A stretch of DNA of 64,000 nt, taken from Armigeres subalbatus. Taxonomy: Eukaryota; Arthropoda; Insecta; Diptera; Culicidae. The stretch spans positions 18,747,357 to 18,811,356 of the forward strand of contig NC_085140.1 of the NCBI RefSeq assembly GCF_024139115.2, in the 5' to 3' direction. The position numbers and the translations under genes were made by a program. How positions within the stretch are numbered: position 1 is the first letter of the stretch; every line of letters begins with the position of its first letter. The notes under the pieces were generated by a model that searched no databases, was not told the origin of the DNA, and worked only from the letters and a program-made list of their open reading frames with translations. Of the stretch, positions 12,814-24,150 are shown piece after piece.

Positions 12814-12976
12814 GGTTCTATTACTGCCAGGGGAGTACAGTTGACCAAATTTTATGAAATTTGTCAACAATATTCTTTGATATGCAAACAATATTTGGGC
12901 CAATTTTGAGCATAAGTTATAGAAAACCCCCCTGACACTAATAGAACAAAACCTGCCGAAGCCGTCATTTCCCCTA
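12814..12976. mobile_element. Decayed copy of the 11282-11476 MITE
   Basis: The right arm (CCCCCCTGACA... to CCGAAGCCGTCATTTCCCCTA) matches the 11282 unit. The left arm is shortened to about GGTTCTATTACTGCCAGGGG. It follows the previous fold-back by four bases. Confidence 0.65.
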
Positions 12977-13107
12977 CCTAATTATATAGGTACGGAATAT
13001 TATTTTGCAATTGAGAACCATAATATATGTCGTTGAAGTCCATAGTTTAATAAATTTGTATGATAGCATTATATTATTTTAATGAGTCATATAAATATTA
13101 GTTATTT

Positions 13108-13275
13108 ATGCAACTAGTTGCAAACTAGTAGTTTGTGCAACAAGTTGCAAAAAGATGATTTTTTCAGCACGAGTTGTACGTTTATCCAACGAGGCTTGCC
13201 GAGTTGGATAATTACTATGAGTGCTGAAAAAATCGAGTTTTGCAACGAGTTGCACACGCTATTTTTTGCAATGAC
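13108..13275. repeat. Inverted-repeat unit with TTGCAAC words
   Basis: TTTTTTCAGCACGAGTTG and GAGTGCTGAAAAAATCGAG are inverted around a centre with CCAACGAGGCTTGCCGAGTTGG. A related block (AAAAATCGAGTTTTGCATCG) lies near 14328 inside the next element. Confidence 0.6.
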
Positions 13276-13771
13276 GAAAAATGGACTTTAATTTGATAAA
13301 TCTGTACCAAAATTGTACACAATTGTACACCAAAATTTACTCCACATTATCATTCTTGTCAATCAATTATGTTACTGCGGAGAACAATCAAATTCCATGT
13401 TACCGTGCCACATTGCATAGTTCGATAAGCCGTGGAGCGATAGATGTACTTGCCTTAGGAAATTTTTGATGTCATGCCCACCAAACTATTTAATTTATTA
13501 TGAAGCACATAGGATACACTATTTGAGCGCTTACCCAAGCTAATTCAGCAAAATATAGTCATGTAACTACTGTTCTGATGTTGGTTTTTCATTATAGCAC
13601 CGAAATGAGTATTATAATGAATATTATGCAACCCATTTGAGTTGCATAATGTTCATTAAAGCACCCATTTCGTTCGTATTGAAAAGTAGGCCGTTTTATC
13701 ACTCAAAGACGAACTGTAAACCAGATATTATGATCAGGAATTGCAAAAAGATATTTTCTTTAGCCGTGTAT
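13276..13771. other. Non-coding with a small hairpin
   Basis: A hairpin at about 13605-13672 pairs GAAATGAGTATTATAATG-type sequence with its complement. No gene is supported. Confidence 0.4.
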
Positions 13772-14429
13772 ATATAACGAGGAATGAACGAAGCTTATGA
13801 ATTATACCTTAAAAGCCCTACATCGTTTATGGTTGCAAACGATAGTTCATCGGTCAAGAATACATGAACCGATGTTATATAAATTCTAATAATAGTCTAA
13901 GGCAGGAAAATTTAAATTTTTGTGTTTGAGACCTTTTAGAACATATTTTGAGCTGAGTAACGTCTGTTGCTGAACAGGCAACATATTTATCAGAACGAAT
14001 GAACTATCAGCCCAAAACGTCAGGCCCATATATTAACTGCCAAAGGTTGAGTCAAGTGCCCTGTGGTGTTTTGCTAGTGCGTTTGAATCATATTATTCCG
14101 TACGTCAATCAAGACCGAAAATGTCGAGGAAGCATTTTCCATCTATTTTTAAATTTCAAATTAAACAATGTTCCTTTCGACTTTTGAGTTGAAAAAAAAA
14201 CATACGATTTCATGTTGATTACCTTCATCGTACCCTGGAGAAAAATCGAATATCGATTCTTCATTTTAGGACACAATTCGATGCAAAACATGGTTTCTCG
14301 GCACTCGTATATAATATCTGTCTTTGAAAAATCGAGTTTTGCATCGAACTGCATACATAACTGCAACTTTTCAGCACTGATTAGTACCATCTTTAAGGGT
14401 TAATTCATAAGCTTCGTTCGTCGTTATAT
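13772..14429. mobile_element. 658-bp TIR element
   Basis: The inverted ends pair ATATAACGA...GAACGAAGCTTATGAATTA with the complementary TAATTCATAAGCTTCGTTC...TCGTTATAT (about 30 bp, one short mismatch block). No transposase is encoded; open frames inside are short and unrecognised. Confidence 0.7.
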
Positions 14430-14496
14430 GTCCTTGCTAAGTTAATTGTCTGCAGTCCTTTTGTAAATTGTTGTATGTCTTGTGTTTTCATATTTT

Positions 14497-14840
14497 TGCC
14501 TTTCTCGTACAACAAAGTTGTACCGAAAGGCTATACGACTACTCCGAAAAACAACTTTTGATAGAAGGCCCGGAGACCCATAGTGTTATATACCGATCGA
14601 CTCAGTTCGACGAATCGAGGTGATGTCTGTATGTGCGTATGAATGTGTGTGTGTATGTGTGTATGTGTACAAATTTTGTAGACACACTTTTTGGAACTTA
14701 GCATTACCCGATTTACTCGCAACAAGTTGGATTCGACGAGGAATGCGGTCCCATTGTTTGCTATTAAAAATTGGCCCAATCGGACATTGCATTTCGGAAT
14801 TATTGAAAATCATTGTTTTTTCCCAAGGGTCCCACAAGGG
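14497..14840. mobile_element. TGCCTTTCTCG MITE fragment cut by an RTE copy
   Basis: Begins TGCCTTTCTCGTACAACAAA and carries the TATATACCGATCGACTCAG block in reverse orientation to 10577-10950. It also holds a (TG)n-rich run at 14640-14670. The far end is lost where the RTE copy starts at about 14845. Confidence 0.6.
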
Positions 14841-14844
14841 TCTC

Positions 14845-16182
14845 ACACTCCAGCTTGCCGCCTTTCTTGTAGAGGGGGCTTATAACCCCTTCCTTCCACT
14901 CCTCCCGGTAGCTGTTCAGTATCCCAGATTCTGACTATCAGTTTGTGTAGGTAAGTGGCCATCTTGATGTGCTCAGCTCCGATACCATCCTTACCAGCTG
15001 ATTTATTGGTCTTTTGTTGGATAGCATCCTTAACTTCCCTCAAGGTGGGGGCTGGTTGGCTTCCATCGTTCGCTAAACTGACGTAGTCTTCTCCTCCGCG
15101 GCCTTGATTTTCACTGCCTGTACTCTCAGCGCCATTTAAATGTTCATCGTAGTACTGCTTCCACCTTTCGATCACCACACGTTCGTCCGTCATGATGTTC
15201 CCATCCTTATCCTTGCACATTTCGGCTCGCGGCACGAAACTTTTGCGGGATGCGTTGAGCTTCTGATAGAACTTGCGTGTTTCTTGAGAACGGCACAGTT
15301 GCTCCATCTCCTCGCACTCCGCTTCTTCCTGGCGGCGTTTCTATTCCTGTAAAAAGCGGGTCTGCTGTCTCCGCTTCCGTCTATAACGTTCCACGTTCTG
15401 CCGGGGACCGTGCTGCAGCGCGACCGCCTGCGTTGCGTCCTTCTCCTCCAGAATCTGTCTGCAATCTTTGACAAACCAATCGTTCCGTTGCCTTCGTTCC
15501 ACATACCTGACGTTATTCTCCACTGCGTCGCTAATTGCTGCTTTAACTGTATTCCAGCCCTCAAGAGGGACCCCATCGACCTCACCCTCTTCGGCAACGC
15601 TGCCTTGAGATGCTGCGCGTATGCAGTGGCGACATCAAGTTGCTTTAGTCACTCTAGGTCGTACCGCGCCGGTCGTCGTTAACGAAAATTGTTGATGACG
15701 GATAGTTTTGGGCGCAGTTTAACCATCACCATATAGTGGTCAGAGTCTATGTTAGCGCCACGATATGTCCTGACGTCGATAATGTCGGAGAAGTGCAGTC
15801 CATCAATCAGAACGTGGTCGATTTGTGATTCTGTCTGCAGTGGTGATCTCCAGGTGTGCCGATACGGAAGGCTGTGTTGGAAATAGGTGCTGCGAATCGC
15901 CTTGGAGGCGGTGAAATCAATTAGTCGTAGACCGTTTTCGTTCGCCAGCCGATGAGAGCTGAACTTTTCAATAGTCGGTCTCAACTCCTCCTCTTGGTCA
16001 ACCTTAGCGTTCAAATCTCCTATGATGATTTTGACGCCGTGACTTGGGCAGCTGTCGTACTCACGTTCCAGCTGCGCGTAGAATGCGTCCTTATCATCAT
16101 CAGTGCTTCCGGAGTGTGGGCTCTGGACGTTGATTATGCTGAAGTTGAAGATCCGGCCATTGATTCTCAACCTGCAACAGCA
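14845..16182 (-). pseudogene. RTE-clade (JAM1-type) retrotransposon, main part of a split copy
   Basis: Minus-strand remnant of the same subfamily as the near-complete element at 50930-54259. From 16170 down it encodes the AP-endonuclease part, with GDLNAKV, SQIDHVLIDG and an intact SDH catalytic motif (DSDHYMVMV) near 15730. The arginine-rich linker (15597-15190) and the start of the RT region follow, with KSAGKDGIGAEHIKM and the tail ending at about 14845 just before the YRAVT block. At least two frame changes are present, and everything 3' of early RT is missing. The reading through HLNGAESTGSE is continuous here. This shows that the break at the same place in the 50930 copy is a one-base deletion. 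Confidence 0.85.
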
Positions 16183-16539
16183 CTTTAATCTCTATGGAAT
16201 ATATCCTTTTTATCTACGAACGTAACATGTACACAACAGTCTATAGATATGTATTTAATTAAAACCCAGACCTGTAGAGTTTGAACTAGAAAATTGTATA
16301 TTGTTTTGGTGTGTATTGAGTTGTACATATGTTCTGAGTTGCCCAAGGACTCCGCGGAAAACAGGCCTTTGCATCTACAAGCGCAACAGGTTGTCTTTGA
16401 AGGATTTTTCAAATCGGATCAGACTCTTAACCCTCGAATCAAGTAAAAGTAAAGGGAATACAATATAAAGCTCTATGAAAGCTATACGAACTCCATGTAA
16501 TAAAAGCATAATGTACAAGTATTCTGCAACAACATTTAT

Positions 16540-17045
16540 TTAATCATTATGTACATCCTCAACAAAATCATCATTTATTTCTTCAAGATCGATTAAAATA
16601 TCTGCAAGGGCATTTTTCTCTGTACTCGAATCTGTTGTACTGCAGGAACTTTCAGTCACTAAAACACTTTGAACATTTTCTGGATAGTCCAGATTAGATT
16701 TATTTTGAAGTCGGTTACCTAAGTTGAGGGAGCTTATCAAAGGATCCAACGAGTTCATAGTACGAATGAAAACGTCATGTAAATTATACTCTCTTAAAGC
16801 TTTCCTGGCATGATGAGTCCGACTTTTTTTAAGTGCTTATGTTGACACTCAGCTGCTTCTTCAGCCAACATTCCATGTGGTGCTGGTGAATGAATTATTA
16901 TATCCCCAGCATGGGCAAGGACTTCATCCACCGTAGCAGGAATTTTATACCAATCATACAGCTGCAAATATAACCGGTAGGTTGCTTTACAATAGCTGTC
17001 TAGCTTTTCAGGATTGATTGGCTCTTTGCAGTTTATCGCGATCAA
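16540..17045 (-). pseudogene. Transposase-like protein remnant (unnamed arthropod family)
   Basis: Two minus-strand frames join through a run of seven A: 17045 to about 16810, and about 16826 to 16540. The first has KIPATVDEVLAHAGDIIIH followed by HGMLAEEAAECQHKHLKK. The second reads HHARKALREYNLHDVF and then NSLDPLISSL. I recall this order (a pro-Gly-Met-Leu-x-Glu-Glu-Ala block, a His-Ala-Arg-Lys block and a Ser-Asp-Pro-x-Ile-Ser-Ser-Leu block) from uncharacterised, repetitive proteins in insect and aphid genomes. Those are probably transposon-borne, but I cannot name the superfamily. A frameshift in the A tract separates the blocks, so the gene is dead. Upstream reading (to about 17230) is broken by stops. 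Function is inference only. Confidence 0.5.
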
Positions 17046-17845
17046 AATGTTCCAGAACCGGTGTATTAGCTATTCGTTGACATCTAATGCTTTACTTAAC
17101 ACCTTACCTTTACCTAATTTGGATTCGAAAACGCTCGTCGACAATTGTTTCCAGTTGTACTTCATCCTGCTCCGCCTTGCCTTGGCTGATCGACCCTCAC
17201 ACCAAAGTTATCATAAAGCCTTTTCTGTATAAGTTGTTTTCTTTCCAAGTACGCTTCGTTCTATATCTTTGGCTCTGGCTCTGATAAAATTCTTCTAATT
17301 CAAATTCTGTGTCATTATATGAGTCAAAGTAAGTTTTGGACCATTTTTTTCATATTTCAAATGCAGATTTTTCAATTTTGTATGGCGTTGACTCTTTTTT
17401 CGTTTATTTACAGCGAAGCTTTGGCAGATATATTCCTTTTTCAACACGATCTACCTGACGTCCCTCGTGAGCTCCAAATAATTCAATGATTGCCTATAAT
17501 TCATGCGTCACCAAATACTAAGTACAAACTCTTCACGCGAATTACTTTCGCAATCACGACTCACGATTCACTCAGATAGAAATTCATAAATGCTGTTTAT
17601 TTATTTCACCTAGGTACATACCAATATTTTTCGGAAGATTTTCCTTGGTACAGACATTTTCGTTTCTTGCTTGTACATATTGTTTTCAAATTAATATCAA
17701 AATTCCACACATTATGAAAAAAAAAATTAAATGAAGCCCAGAAGATTTACGTAATCTTCAAGAGTCCTTTTTTCATACTTTTTAACTGGATACTTGATAG
17801 ATAATGAGTTGCATCCTCTTGGTCCTCTGCGTCTAATGGAGTATC

Positions 17846-18076
17846 ATATAGCTGCATGAGCTATCGTGTACACGGCCTTCCACGAAGCCCATGACACTTT
17901 CCGTGTTATCTACTCTCTCTTTTTTAACTGTTCTTGATGCTCTTCTGGCATACGTATTAAATTGGTATCCAGCCCATCGCAGTCTGTCGTTTATTTTAGG
18001 AATACCCATATTGAATGTTTCAAAATTAATGACTTTTTTCGAAAAAGTGATCGGAATCGCAGATTTACAGCCATAA
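17846..18076 (-). pseudogene. Coding remnant, possibly N-terminal part of the same transposase-like gene
   Basis: One minus-strand frame is open for about 75 codons, including GIPKINDRLRWAGYQFNTYA and KKERVDNTESVMGFVEGRV. It lies upstream and in the same orientation as the remnant at 16540-17045, so it may be the same gene. I do not recognise the domain. Confidence 0.3.
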
Positions 18077-18411
18077 GTAGCTCTATTTTGTTTTAATGCC
18101 TTCTGGGAGGATCAAAGAAAGACGTAGGGGTAGTCACTAAGCGAAACTTTGAGAAACTTTTTTTGTATGGAACTTTTTGTACGATTTTTTTTTCGTCGGC
18201 TTGTTTTTGGATGTTTTACTTCCTATTTTACCACAATGCATTGATTTTTCAAGAACTAAAAAGTGTCTGGTTCTGATGCCTATGTCTTAATAACCATATG
18301 GCTTAGAGTGCTGATATTCTGGAGTTTAATGCTCCAAAACATTAGCATTTAGTAAGTCAACTTGATTTACGAATCGAAGAAAGTCGATATTTTTATTTTC
18401 GCCCACCTGAT

Positions 18412-18585
18412 TCCCCATAGTGATCCCTTCCAACAAACCTCCTGCAGCGCTACGATGCCGAATCCACGGTCTTTGAGCACATCGGCGAGTATGCGTGTAT
18501 GATGTTGATGTTGATGAAGTTGAGAGATTATTGATGTTCCAGTGAGCAACATTTACAGGTTCAAAAGAAGTCTTATATAGTCGCC
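18412..18585 (-). pseudogene. 5' part of the split RTE copy (endonuclease start)
   Basis: Encodes the start of the endonuclease domain: NVAHWNINNLS and VLKDRGFGIVALQEVCWKGS. This matches the N-terminal region of the 50930-54259 element, where it precedes the part found at 16182. Both pieces keep the same strand and order. Confidence 0.75.
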
Positions 18586-18888
18586 TTCCCACATCTAGAT
18601 ATTGAAGGGACCATCGAGATAGGGAGATATCGAGGAATGGAAAGAAAATTTAATGCGTACTACATCCAAAAAAGCTCGTTGTATGATAAACGACACTAAT
18701 ACAATTGTCGTTTCCTGTTGTTGATGTGTTTGTTATTGTCGAAAGATGGACTAGTAGCCTAAAAATTTAAACATATCGACATAAGGAGACTGAATTCTGA
18801 GAAATATGATCAGAGCACATCGAGATAGCGAGATATCGAGACCAAATGTAAGTAGATTGAAGGGACTCAAGAAATTATTGACATAGGG
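18586..18888. repeat. GAGATATCGAG-type repeat
   Basis: Short units such as ATCGAGATAGGGAGATATCG recur at about 18612, 18818 and, after the hAT insertion, at 20820-20840. The hAT element therefore interrupts this repeat. Confidence 0.55.
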
Positions 18889-20812
18889 CAGTGATCCCCA
18901 AAGTGCGGCCCGCGGGCCGCATGCGGCCCTCCAAGCCTTTTCCTGCGGCCCGCGAAGGATTTCAGAGAATACACTACATTTGGCCCATTGTTAGACGTTA
19001 TATGACCAAAGAAGCTTTTCATTGCGCTTTTTTTTTCGTTGCATTCGAGTATTCTGTCAAGATTGCACCATTGTTGCTAAATAAAGCATGAATCGTGTTA
19101 TTATCATGATTTATTAAATTGATCACTACATCAATATTATGTAGGCCAAGCCAGAGCATTAGTGAATAATAATAGATTTAATCATGATTTATGAATAATG
19201 GGTCATTTAATCATTATTCATTGTATGATACAAAAAATACGATTCATTCATTAATCACTAATCATATTCATGATTGTTTTGAATTTATTCATTAATCATC
19301 AATTTTAATCATTGCTGTATGCTCGCTTTTATTCATTAATCTTTAATTAAAATCATACAATTTTGAAGGTAAAGAAACATAATTTGGAAGAAAGGGAACT
19401 TTACTATTGATCACTATGCAAATCATTCAATTTGATTATTCATAATCATTATTCATTAATCATACACATATTGTGTCAACATTTAATCACGATCGGTAAT
19501 CGTTAATCATACTTCAAACCTTTTATTCATTACTCATAGTCGTTAATCATTGTCAAAAATTAATTTAATCGTTAATCATAATCATTAATCATTGTCAAAA
19601 TGAATAAATCCTTAATCATAATCTTTAATCATAGAGTTGAATGATTTAATCATAACAAATTTAATTATTCATTAACGCTCTGGGCCAAGCCCGACAGCAA
19701 ATATGCTTCATTATTATTGTCCCGGGCTATAAAAATAGCAAATGTGTGTTTTTCTTCGCGCATTAAAACAAGCTTTGTGTTGAACTTCATGTAAGATTAT
19801 TGTTGCCTTACACTGCTCCGTAAGAAGAATGCTTTTACTCATAAAAATAAGTTATGGTTCGGTAAAATTCAACAGGAAAATTGCTGGATTACTAACTTCA
19901 GAAAACACGCTGACTATCACTTGACACACCAACGTACTTTAAGCTACGGAAAATGTAGAACTTTTTTTTATTTTTTTCCAATCTCCGATATTGTTGATGA
20001 AAAGGTTTCAGGCATTGTTCAAGCAATTTGCACGAAAGCAAATCTCGGATTGCAGATTTATTCGATTTCTATTCAACACTGCTGGCATGATTATCTGGCT
20101 TCAAAAACTGTTTTAAAACATGTTAGTCGTTATTGGCAGAAAAATAAAATGTCCATAAAGAATTTTCCTTAAATACAATAGGAAATTGACAAAATATTTA
20201 TTTTATGTAACATTTTGGAATTGTGGAATATTTAGATTTTTTTAATGGAAAACTCTTCTTTCATAATTGCAATTTTTGCTTTTAAAAGCGCTATATTATT
20301 TTTTTTAATGGAAAATTCTCAATTATTTGTGGAAATTGTATATTTATTTATTGCTCATACACTGATTTCTTCATAGGTAATTATCTTTTTTTTATGAAAA
20401 ATTTCAATTTTTTTAGGGATTTTATTTATAGTGAACAATATATCCTTAAAAATAAATACATAAGGTCATATAATCATTTGGAAACAAACAGCTCAGAATA
20501 TTTTCTGCTAACTGAACCGAAAAGATGGTGTTGCAAAAGAATTTTCTCGTATATCAAGTCTGAATGAGCAGAAACGGTCAGTCAGCTACGGCGAGAAAAC
20601 CTGCATAATTGAATGTCCTTCCAAGTATGTTAGTCGAAAAAGATTTACGGGAATAAAATATTTTGTTAAAATTTTATTTTATTTACAAAAATCATGTTGC
20701 ACTAAAATTAAGTTTTTAATTAAAAAACAAATATTGTAAATATACTGCGGCCCGCTTCACCAATTCGAAATTGCAATGCGGCCCTCAATAGTGAGCATGC
20801 TGGGGACCACTG
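18889..20812. mobile_element. hAT-type non-autonomous element, 1.92 kb, 8-bp TSD
   Basis: Ends CAGTGATCCCC and GGGGACCACTG, with inner GC-rich blocks GCGGCCCGCGGGCCGCATG and CTGCGGCCCGC. The flanking 8-bp duplication ACATAGGG is exact (18881-18888 and 20813-20820). CAGTG-type ends with an 8-bp target site are the hAT signature. The interior is A+T-rich and encodes no recognisable transposase; an 83-codon frame at 19921-20172 matches nothing I know. A second hAT element is nested at 19152-19682. Confidence 0.9.
19152..19682. mobile_element. Nested hAT-type MITE with AATCATTAATCAT interior
   Basis: Ends CAGAGCATTAGTGAATAAT and the complement of ATTATTCATTAACGCTCTG. Exact 8-bp duplications GGCCAAGC lie at 19144-19151 and 19683-19690. 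The 531-bp interior is almost entirely degenerate ATCATTAATCAT-like reiteration. Confidence 0.9.
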
Positions 20813-20820
20813 ACATAGGG

Positions 20821-21098
20821 AGAGATATCGAGATATAGAAAAGATGGTCTCCTAGGTGTCTATACTGATGAAAGATGATTTGCAAATTCTGACGAAGAAA
20901 TCTACAGAAACCCATGCCAATGGAAACCCGCCATGGCCACGCTATTCCCTACCGCTCACGCGATTGATATGCAACCCGGTTATACCAAATCAGATGTTCT
21001 AGGTTCTCCAAACAGCACTGGAGTATGGATCAATTGATCTTCAAGGACAACTGTGCCTGAACATAAAGCCGACAACAACCAGTCATGCCCATACAACT
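20821..21098. other. Unassigned sequence between two hAT elements
   Basis: Less A+T-rich than its surroundings and low in simple repeats. No gene is supported. It and 24310-24350 together form the pre-insertion site of the next hAT element. Confidence 0.3.
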
Positions 21099-21384
21099 CT
21101 CTAGAGCAGCGGTTCTCAACCTGGGGTACATGTACCCCTAGGGGTACCTTTGCTGGCCCCAGGGGGTACCTCGGACAAGAATGCGTAATGGCGGATGTAT
21201 TACAATTCCAAAGAAAATTTACTGATGAAGTTTGAATAATTTGATATTCTAAAACTTTGCATTGTACACAATATGCATGGCGATCAGTAAATCAAAGTCT
21301 AGTGACCAGCATAGTAACAAAAGATCAAAAAGAGAAAACGTCTTATGGATAGAGTTTTAAAATCTTCAATGTAATCTACCTAAA

Positions 21385-21452
21385 AATGTTAAACAAATGT
21401 TAAATAATATGTTAAATAATATGTTAAATAATATGTTAAATAATATGTTAAG
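21385..21452. repeat. 12-bp tandem repeat, about 5.5 copies
   Basis: The unit is ATGTTAAATAAT, perfect in the central four copies and degenerate at both edges. Confidence 0.9.
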
Positions 21453-21479
21453 AATATGCTTTTGAACTACAATCTAGAA

Positions 21480-21624
21480 TCTTGAGATTCGAAAGCCTCC
21501 ATTCGAGAGATATAAAAGCCTATTTCCGAGAAGTTTGGTAGCTTCACTGCAAGAGTCTTGAAATGCTCATTCTATGTGTCTCGGAAGCCTTCTTCTAAGT
21601 AGCTCGTAAGCCTCCTTCCAAGAG
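21480..21624. repeat. GGCTCGGAAGCC array, left part
   Basis: Degenerate units (TCGGAAGCCTTCTTCTAAG and similar). The array resumes at 22829 after the S23 insertion. Confidence 0.7.
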
Positions 21625-22818
21625 GACTTTTTTTCTATTCAAGTGTTCGTTCGGTTCAGACGCCTCTACACAGTATCGGTGAACCACGTGGAATCCGTAC
21701 CGCTCGGAAGCACATCCGTTACCGCCGAGGCCAGCGATGGGCCGACAAGGACTACACGAAGGCTTATATGGAAGTCGCTGGAAGTCAAACTCGTGCGCCA
21801 GAGCCTTTCACGCCAAGGCACTATGGGGAATTCTCATACAAATGGGCGACCAAAATTTTTTTTTCAATGAAAACTGTTTCTATGCAACATATATTATGTG
21901 GAGGAATATTTAAAAACCTTTTTAACCCTTTAAGGGTCATCGTTAACCCTTCAAAAAATGTCGCACGCGAAAAAAAAAATATTTTTTTGGGGCGATTTTT
22001 TTGTTTCCAATACAACATGTATAAAATAGCAAACAATCATATTTCTAGTAATAATGTTGTTCATTTTCTAATCATTACGAGGTAAAGAGAATAAAAACCA
22101 CAATTTTCAAGAAAACTTTGATTTCAACATTCTCGTAAAAGCGCAAATATTCGCAAGTGAATCACTTACTAAAAGGTGGTTCTAGGGTTATATTTCAATC
22201 CCCCATTTATAGATGAGGGGACATTTGGGGACATTAGGTATGCGGGACCATTTTATAGCAAAGAATAATATTAATTAAAGTTTTTCTTCTACAACTTTTT
22301 TAAATCAATCTTTGCGTGCAAAACAAATCAATCTATCAAAAAGCTTATGGTATATAAAACCTTATATTTGGAGAAAAATTGACATCATGACATACAAATC
22401 AAAGCAAGGAACGATTTTTTATTTTTATCAGCTTTTTTCACTTTGCCAGCCCATATCTTTTTACTGAATAAACATAGCGCTTCAATATTTTCTGATTCTC
22501 TTATCTAGGGTATATACTTTCAAATGATATATAAATTAGACAAATTGAAATAGTAAATTTTTCGATTAATGGCCACTCTTTTCCCCATAGTGCATGGGAA
22601 TCGTGTTCGGAAAGGTTGGCGTCGAAGGCAAGCAGCCGAGCTTCTCCATCCGTAAGTGTGTCCGACTGCAGGTCATCAAAAACGGCAATAAAATCACCGC
22701 CTTCGTACCTCGCCGCCCATCGGTGACATTCCCAGAGTTCGCTGTGAAGTGAAGAAAAATCCAAACACACTTTTATGTGATTATTAGAACCACCGGAAAA
22801 AAGAGATCTCAAAGCCAT
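21625..22818 (+). pseudogene. Ribosomal protein S23 retropseudogene
   Basis: An intronless, broken copy of the small-subunit protein S23 (uS12), which sits near the ribosomal decoding centre. A pyrimidine-rich leader (CTTTTTTTCTATTC) precedes an ATC in place of the start codon at 21675. Reading then gives [13 protein letters not shown] and [15 protein letters not shown], a one-base deletion, and RWKSN with FHAKA. A MITE (21819-22592) interrupts here. The frame resumes with [34 protein letters not shown] and VPR. About 25 codons are then deleted, and [11 protein letters not shown] remains. A 10-bp repeat CTTCCAAGAG flanks the insertion (21615-21624 and 22819-22828), consistent with retroposition. 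The surrounding array contains similar words, however, and the A-rich tail is weak. Known S23 is about 143 residues. Identification is from recalled S23 sequence. Confidence 0.88.
21819..22592. mobile_element. MITE inside the S23 pseudogene
   Basis: Inverted ends CACTATGGGGAA and TTCCCCATAGTG bound a 774-bp A+T-rich insert that separates FHAKA from GIVFGKV of S23. No clean target duplication is visible (AAGG on the left, CATGGG on the right). It has no coding capacity. Confidence 0.75.
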
Positions 22819-22828
22819 CTTCCAAGAG

Positions 22829-24150
22829 CCTTTTTTCAAAAGGCTCCGAAGCCTCTTTTAATTAGGCTCCGTAGGGTCAAAAGGCTGAAAAGCGTCCTAT
22901 AAAGACGCTCAGAGGCCTTCTTTTAAGAAGCTCGGTGACCTACTTTCAAGAGGCTCAAAAGAGAACTCGTTCAAAGAGGCTTGGAAGCCTCCTTTTAAGA
23001 GGCTAAAATGCGTTTTTTCAAGACGCTCGGAATCCTTCTTAAGAGGCTTGGAATCCTCCTCCTAAGAGCAGGGATGGGAAAATCAAATTTTCAAAAAATT
23101 GAGGATGATCAATCTCACCCGCGATCTTACTTTTAAATAATCAAGTGATAAAAATTCGCCAGCGATTAAGAATCGTTTGAAAATCGTATCTTTATTTGAA
23201 GCATTTACTGTTACATTTTGAACTCTTTTTCCTTACTACCATAACACCATAACGCCAAAAAGAAGATATAACGGGACTGTTGACAATCAGCTAATATTAG
23301 TAAAGATTAATGTTTGAATGAAACATCTGTGTTTATTATCGTTTGAGTACAAAATTTGAGAAGTTGTCACCGGTGACAACTCGCCTACTGTTTTCACATA
23401 AAAATTGCAATCATTATCGTCTAATAATCATTCAGCACAACACTGCCTAAGAGGATCGGAAGCCTCCCTTTAAGTAGCTCGGAATTTGTATTTCAAGAGG
23501 CTGAGAAGCATTATTCAAGAGGCCGAAATGCGTCTTTCTAAGACGCTCAGAACCCTTCCTTACACAAAGCTCGGAGGTCTCCTTACACGAGGCTCGGAAC
23601 CTTACTCTTAAGAGGATCAAAAGTCTCCCTCCAAAAGGCTTGGAATTCGTCTTTCAAGAGGCTGAGAGCGTTCTTTCAAGAGGTAAAAGAGGCCTACATT
23701 TAGGACGTTCGGGAGCCTCTTTAAAAAAGGCTCGGAAGCCTCCTTTCCAAAGGGTCGGAAACCCCCTTTAAAAACGCTCTGAAGTTTCCTTTCAAGAGAA
23801 TCGGGAGATCGTTTCAAAAGGCTCAGAAGCCCCCTTTCCAAATGCTAAGAAACATCCTTTCAAGAACGCTCAGAAGCCTCCTTTTAAAAGACTCGGAAGC
23901 TTCCTTTCAAGAGGCTAGAAAGCCTCCTCAGAAGCCTTCTTTCGGGAGGTTTGGAAGCTTACAAGAAGCTAAAAGTGTTTTTTTTGAGACGCTCAGATTC
24001 TTTCTTTTAACAGGCTCGTAATTCTTTTTAGGAGGCTTGAAAGCCTCCTTTCGCTAGACTGCGAAGCGTTCTATCTAGATGTTCAGAAGCCTTCTTTTAC
24101 GAGGCTCGGAAGCCTCATTTCAAAAAGGCTCTCCAAAAGCTTCAAAAGTC
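22829..24150. repeat. GGCTCGGAAGCC array, main part
   Basis: About 1.3 kb of irregular 22-30-bp units around AAGAGGCTCGGAAGCCTCC. Each is itself near-palindromic (GGCT...AGCC). The array is interrupted at 23069-23445. Period and unit order vary, so it looks old and shuffled. Confidence 0.85.
23069..23445. mobile_element. Nested hAT-type MITE, 377 bp
   Basis: Ends CAGGGATG and CAACACTG (CAGTGTTG on the complement). Exact 8-bp duplications CCTAAGAG lie at 23061-23068 and 23446-23453, and the duplicated target is a piece of the surrounding array. It contains no gene. Confidence 0.88.

Larger units (their letters stand above)
16183..18411. mobile_element. 2.2-kb segment splitting the RTE copy
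   Basis: This sequence sits between the two halves of one RTE copy and replaces about 135 bp of it. Comparison with the 50930 copy places the missing part at about 53610-53745. It contains the transposase-like remnants at 16540-17045 and 17846-18076, so it is probably a decayed DNA transposon or a rearranged fragment. I could not identify inverted ends or a target duplication. Confidence 0.5.

Noticed and set aside
22501..22839. 112-codon frame on the minus strand
   Set aside because: It is the antisense of the S23 pseudogene, which explains its openness.
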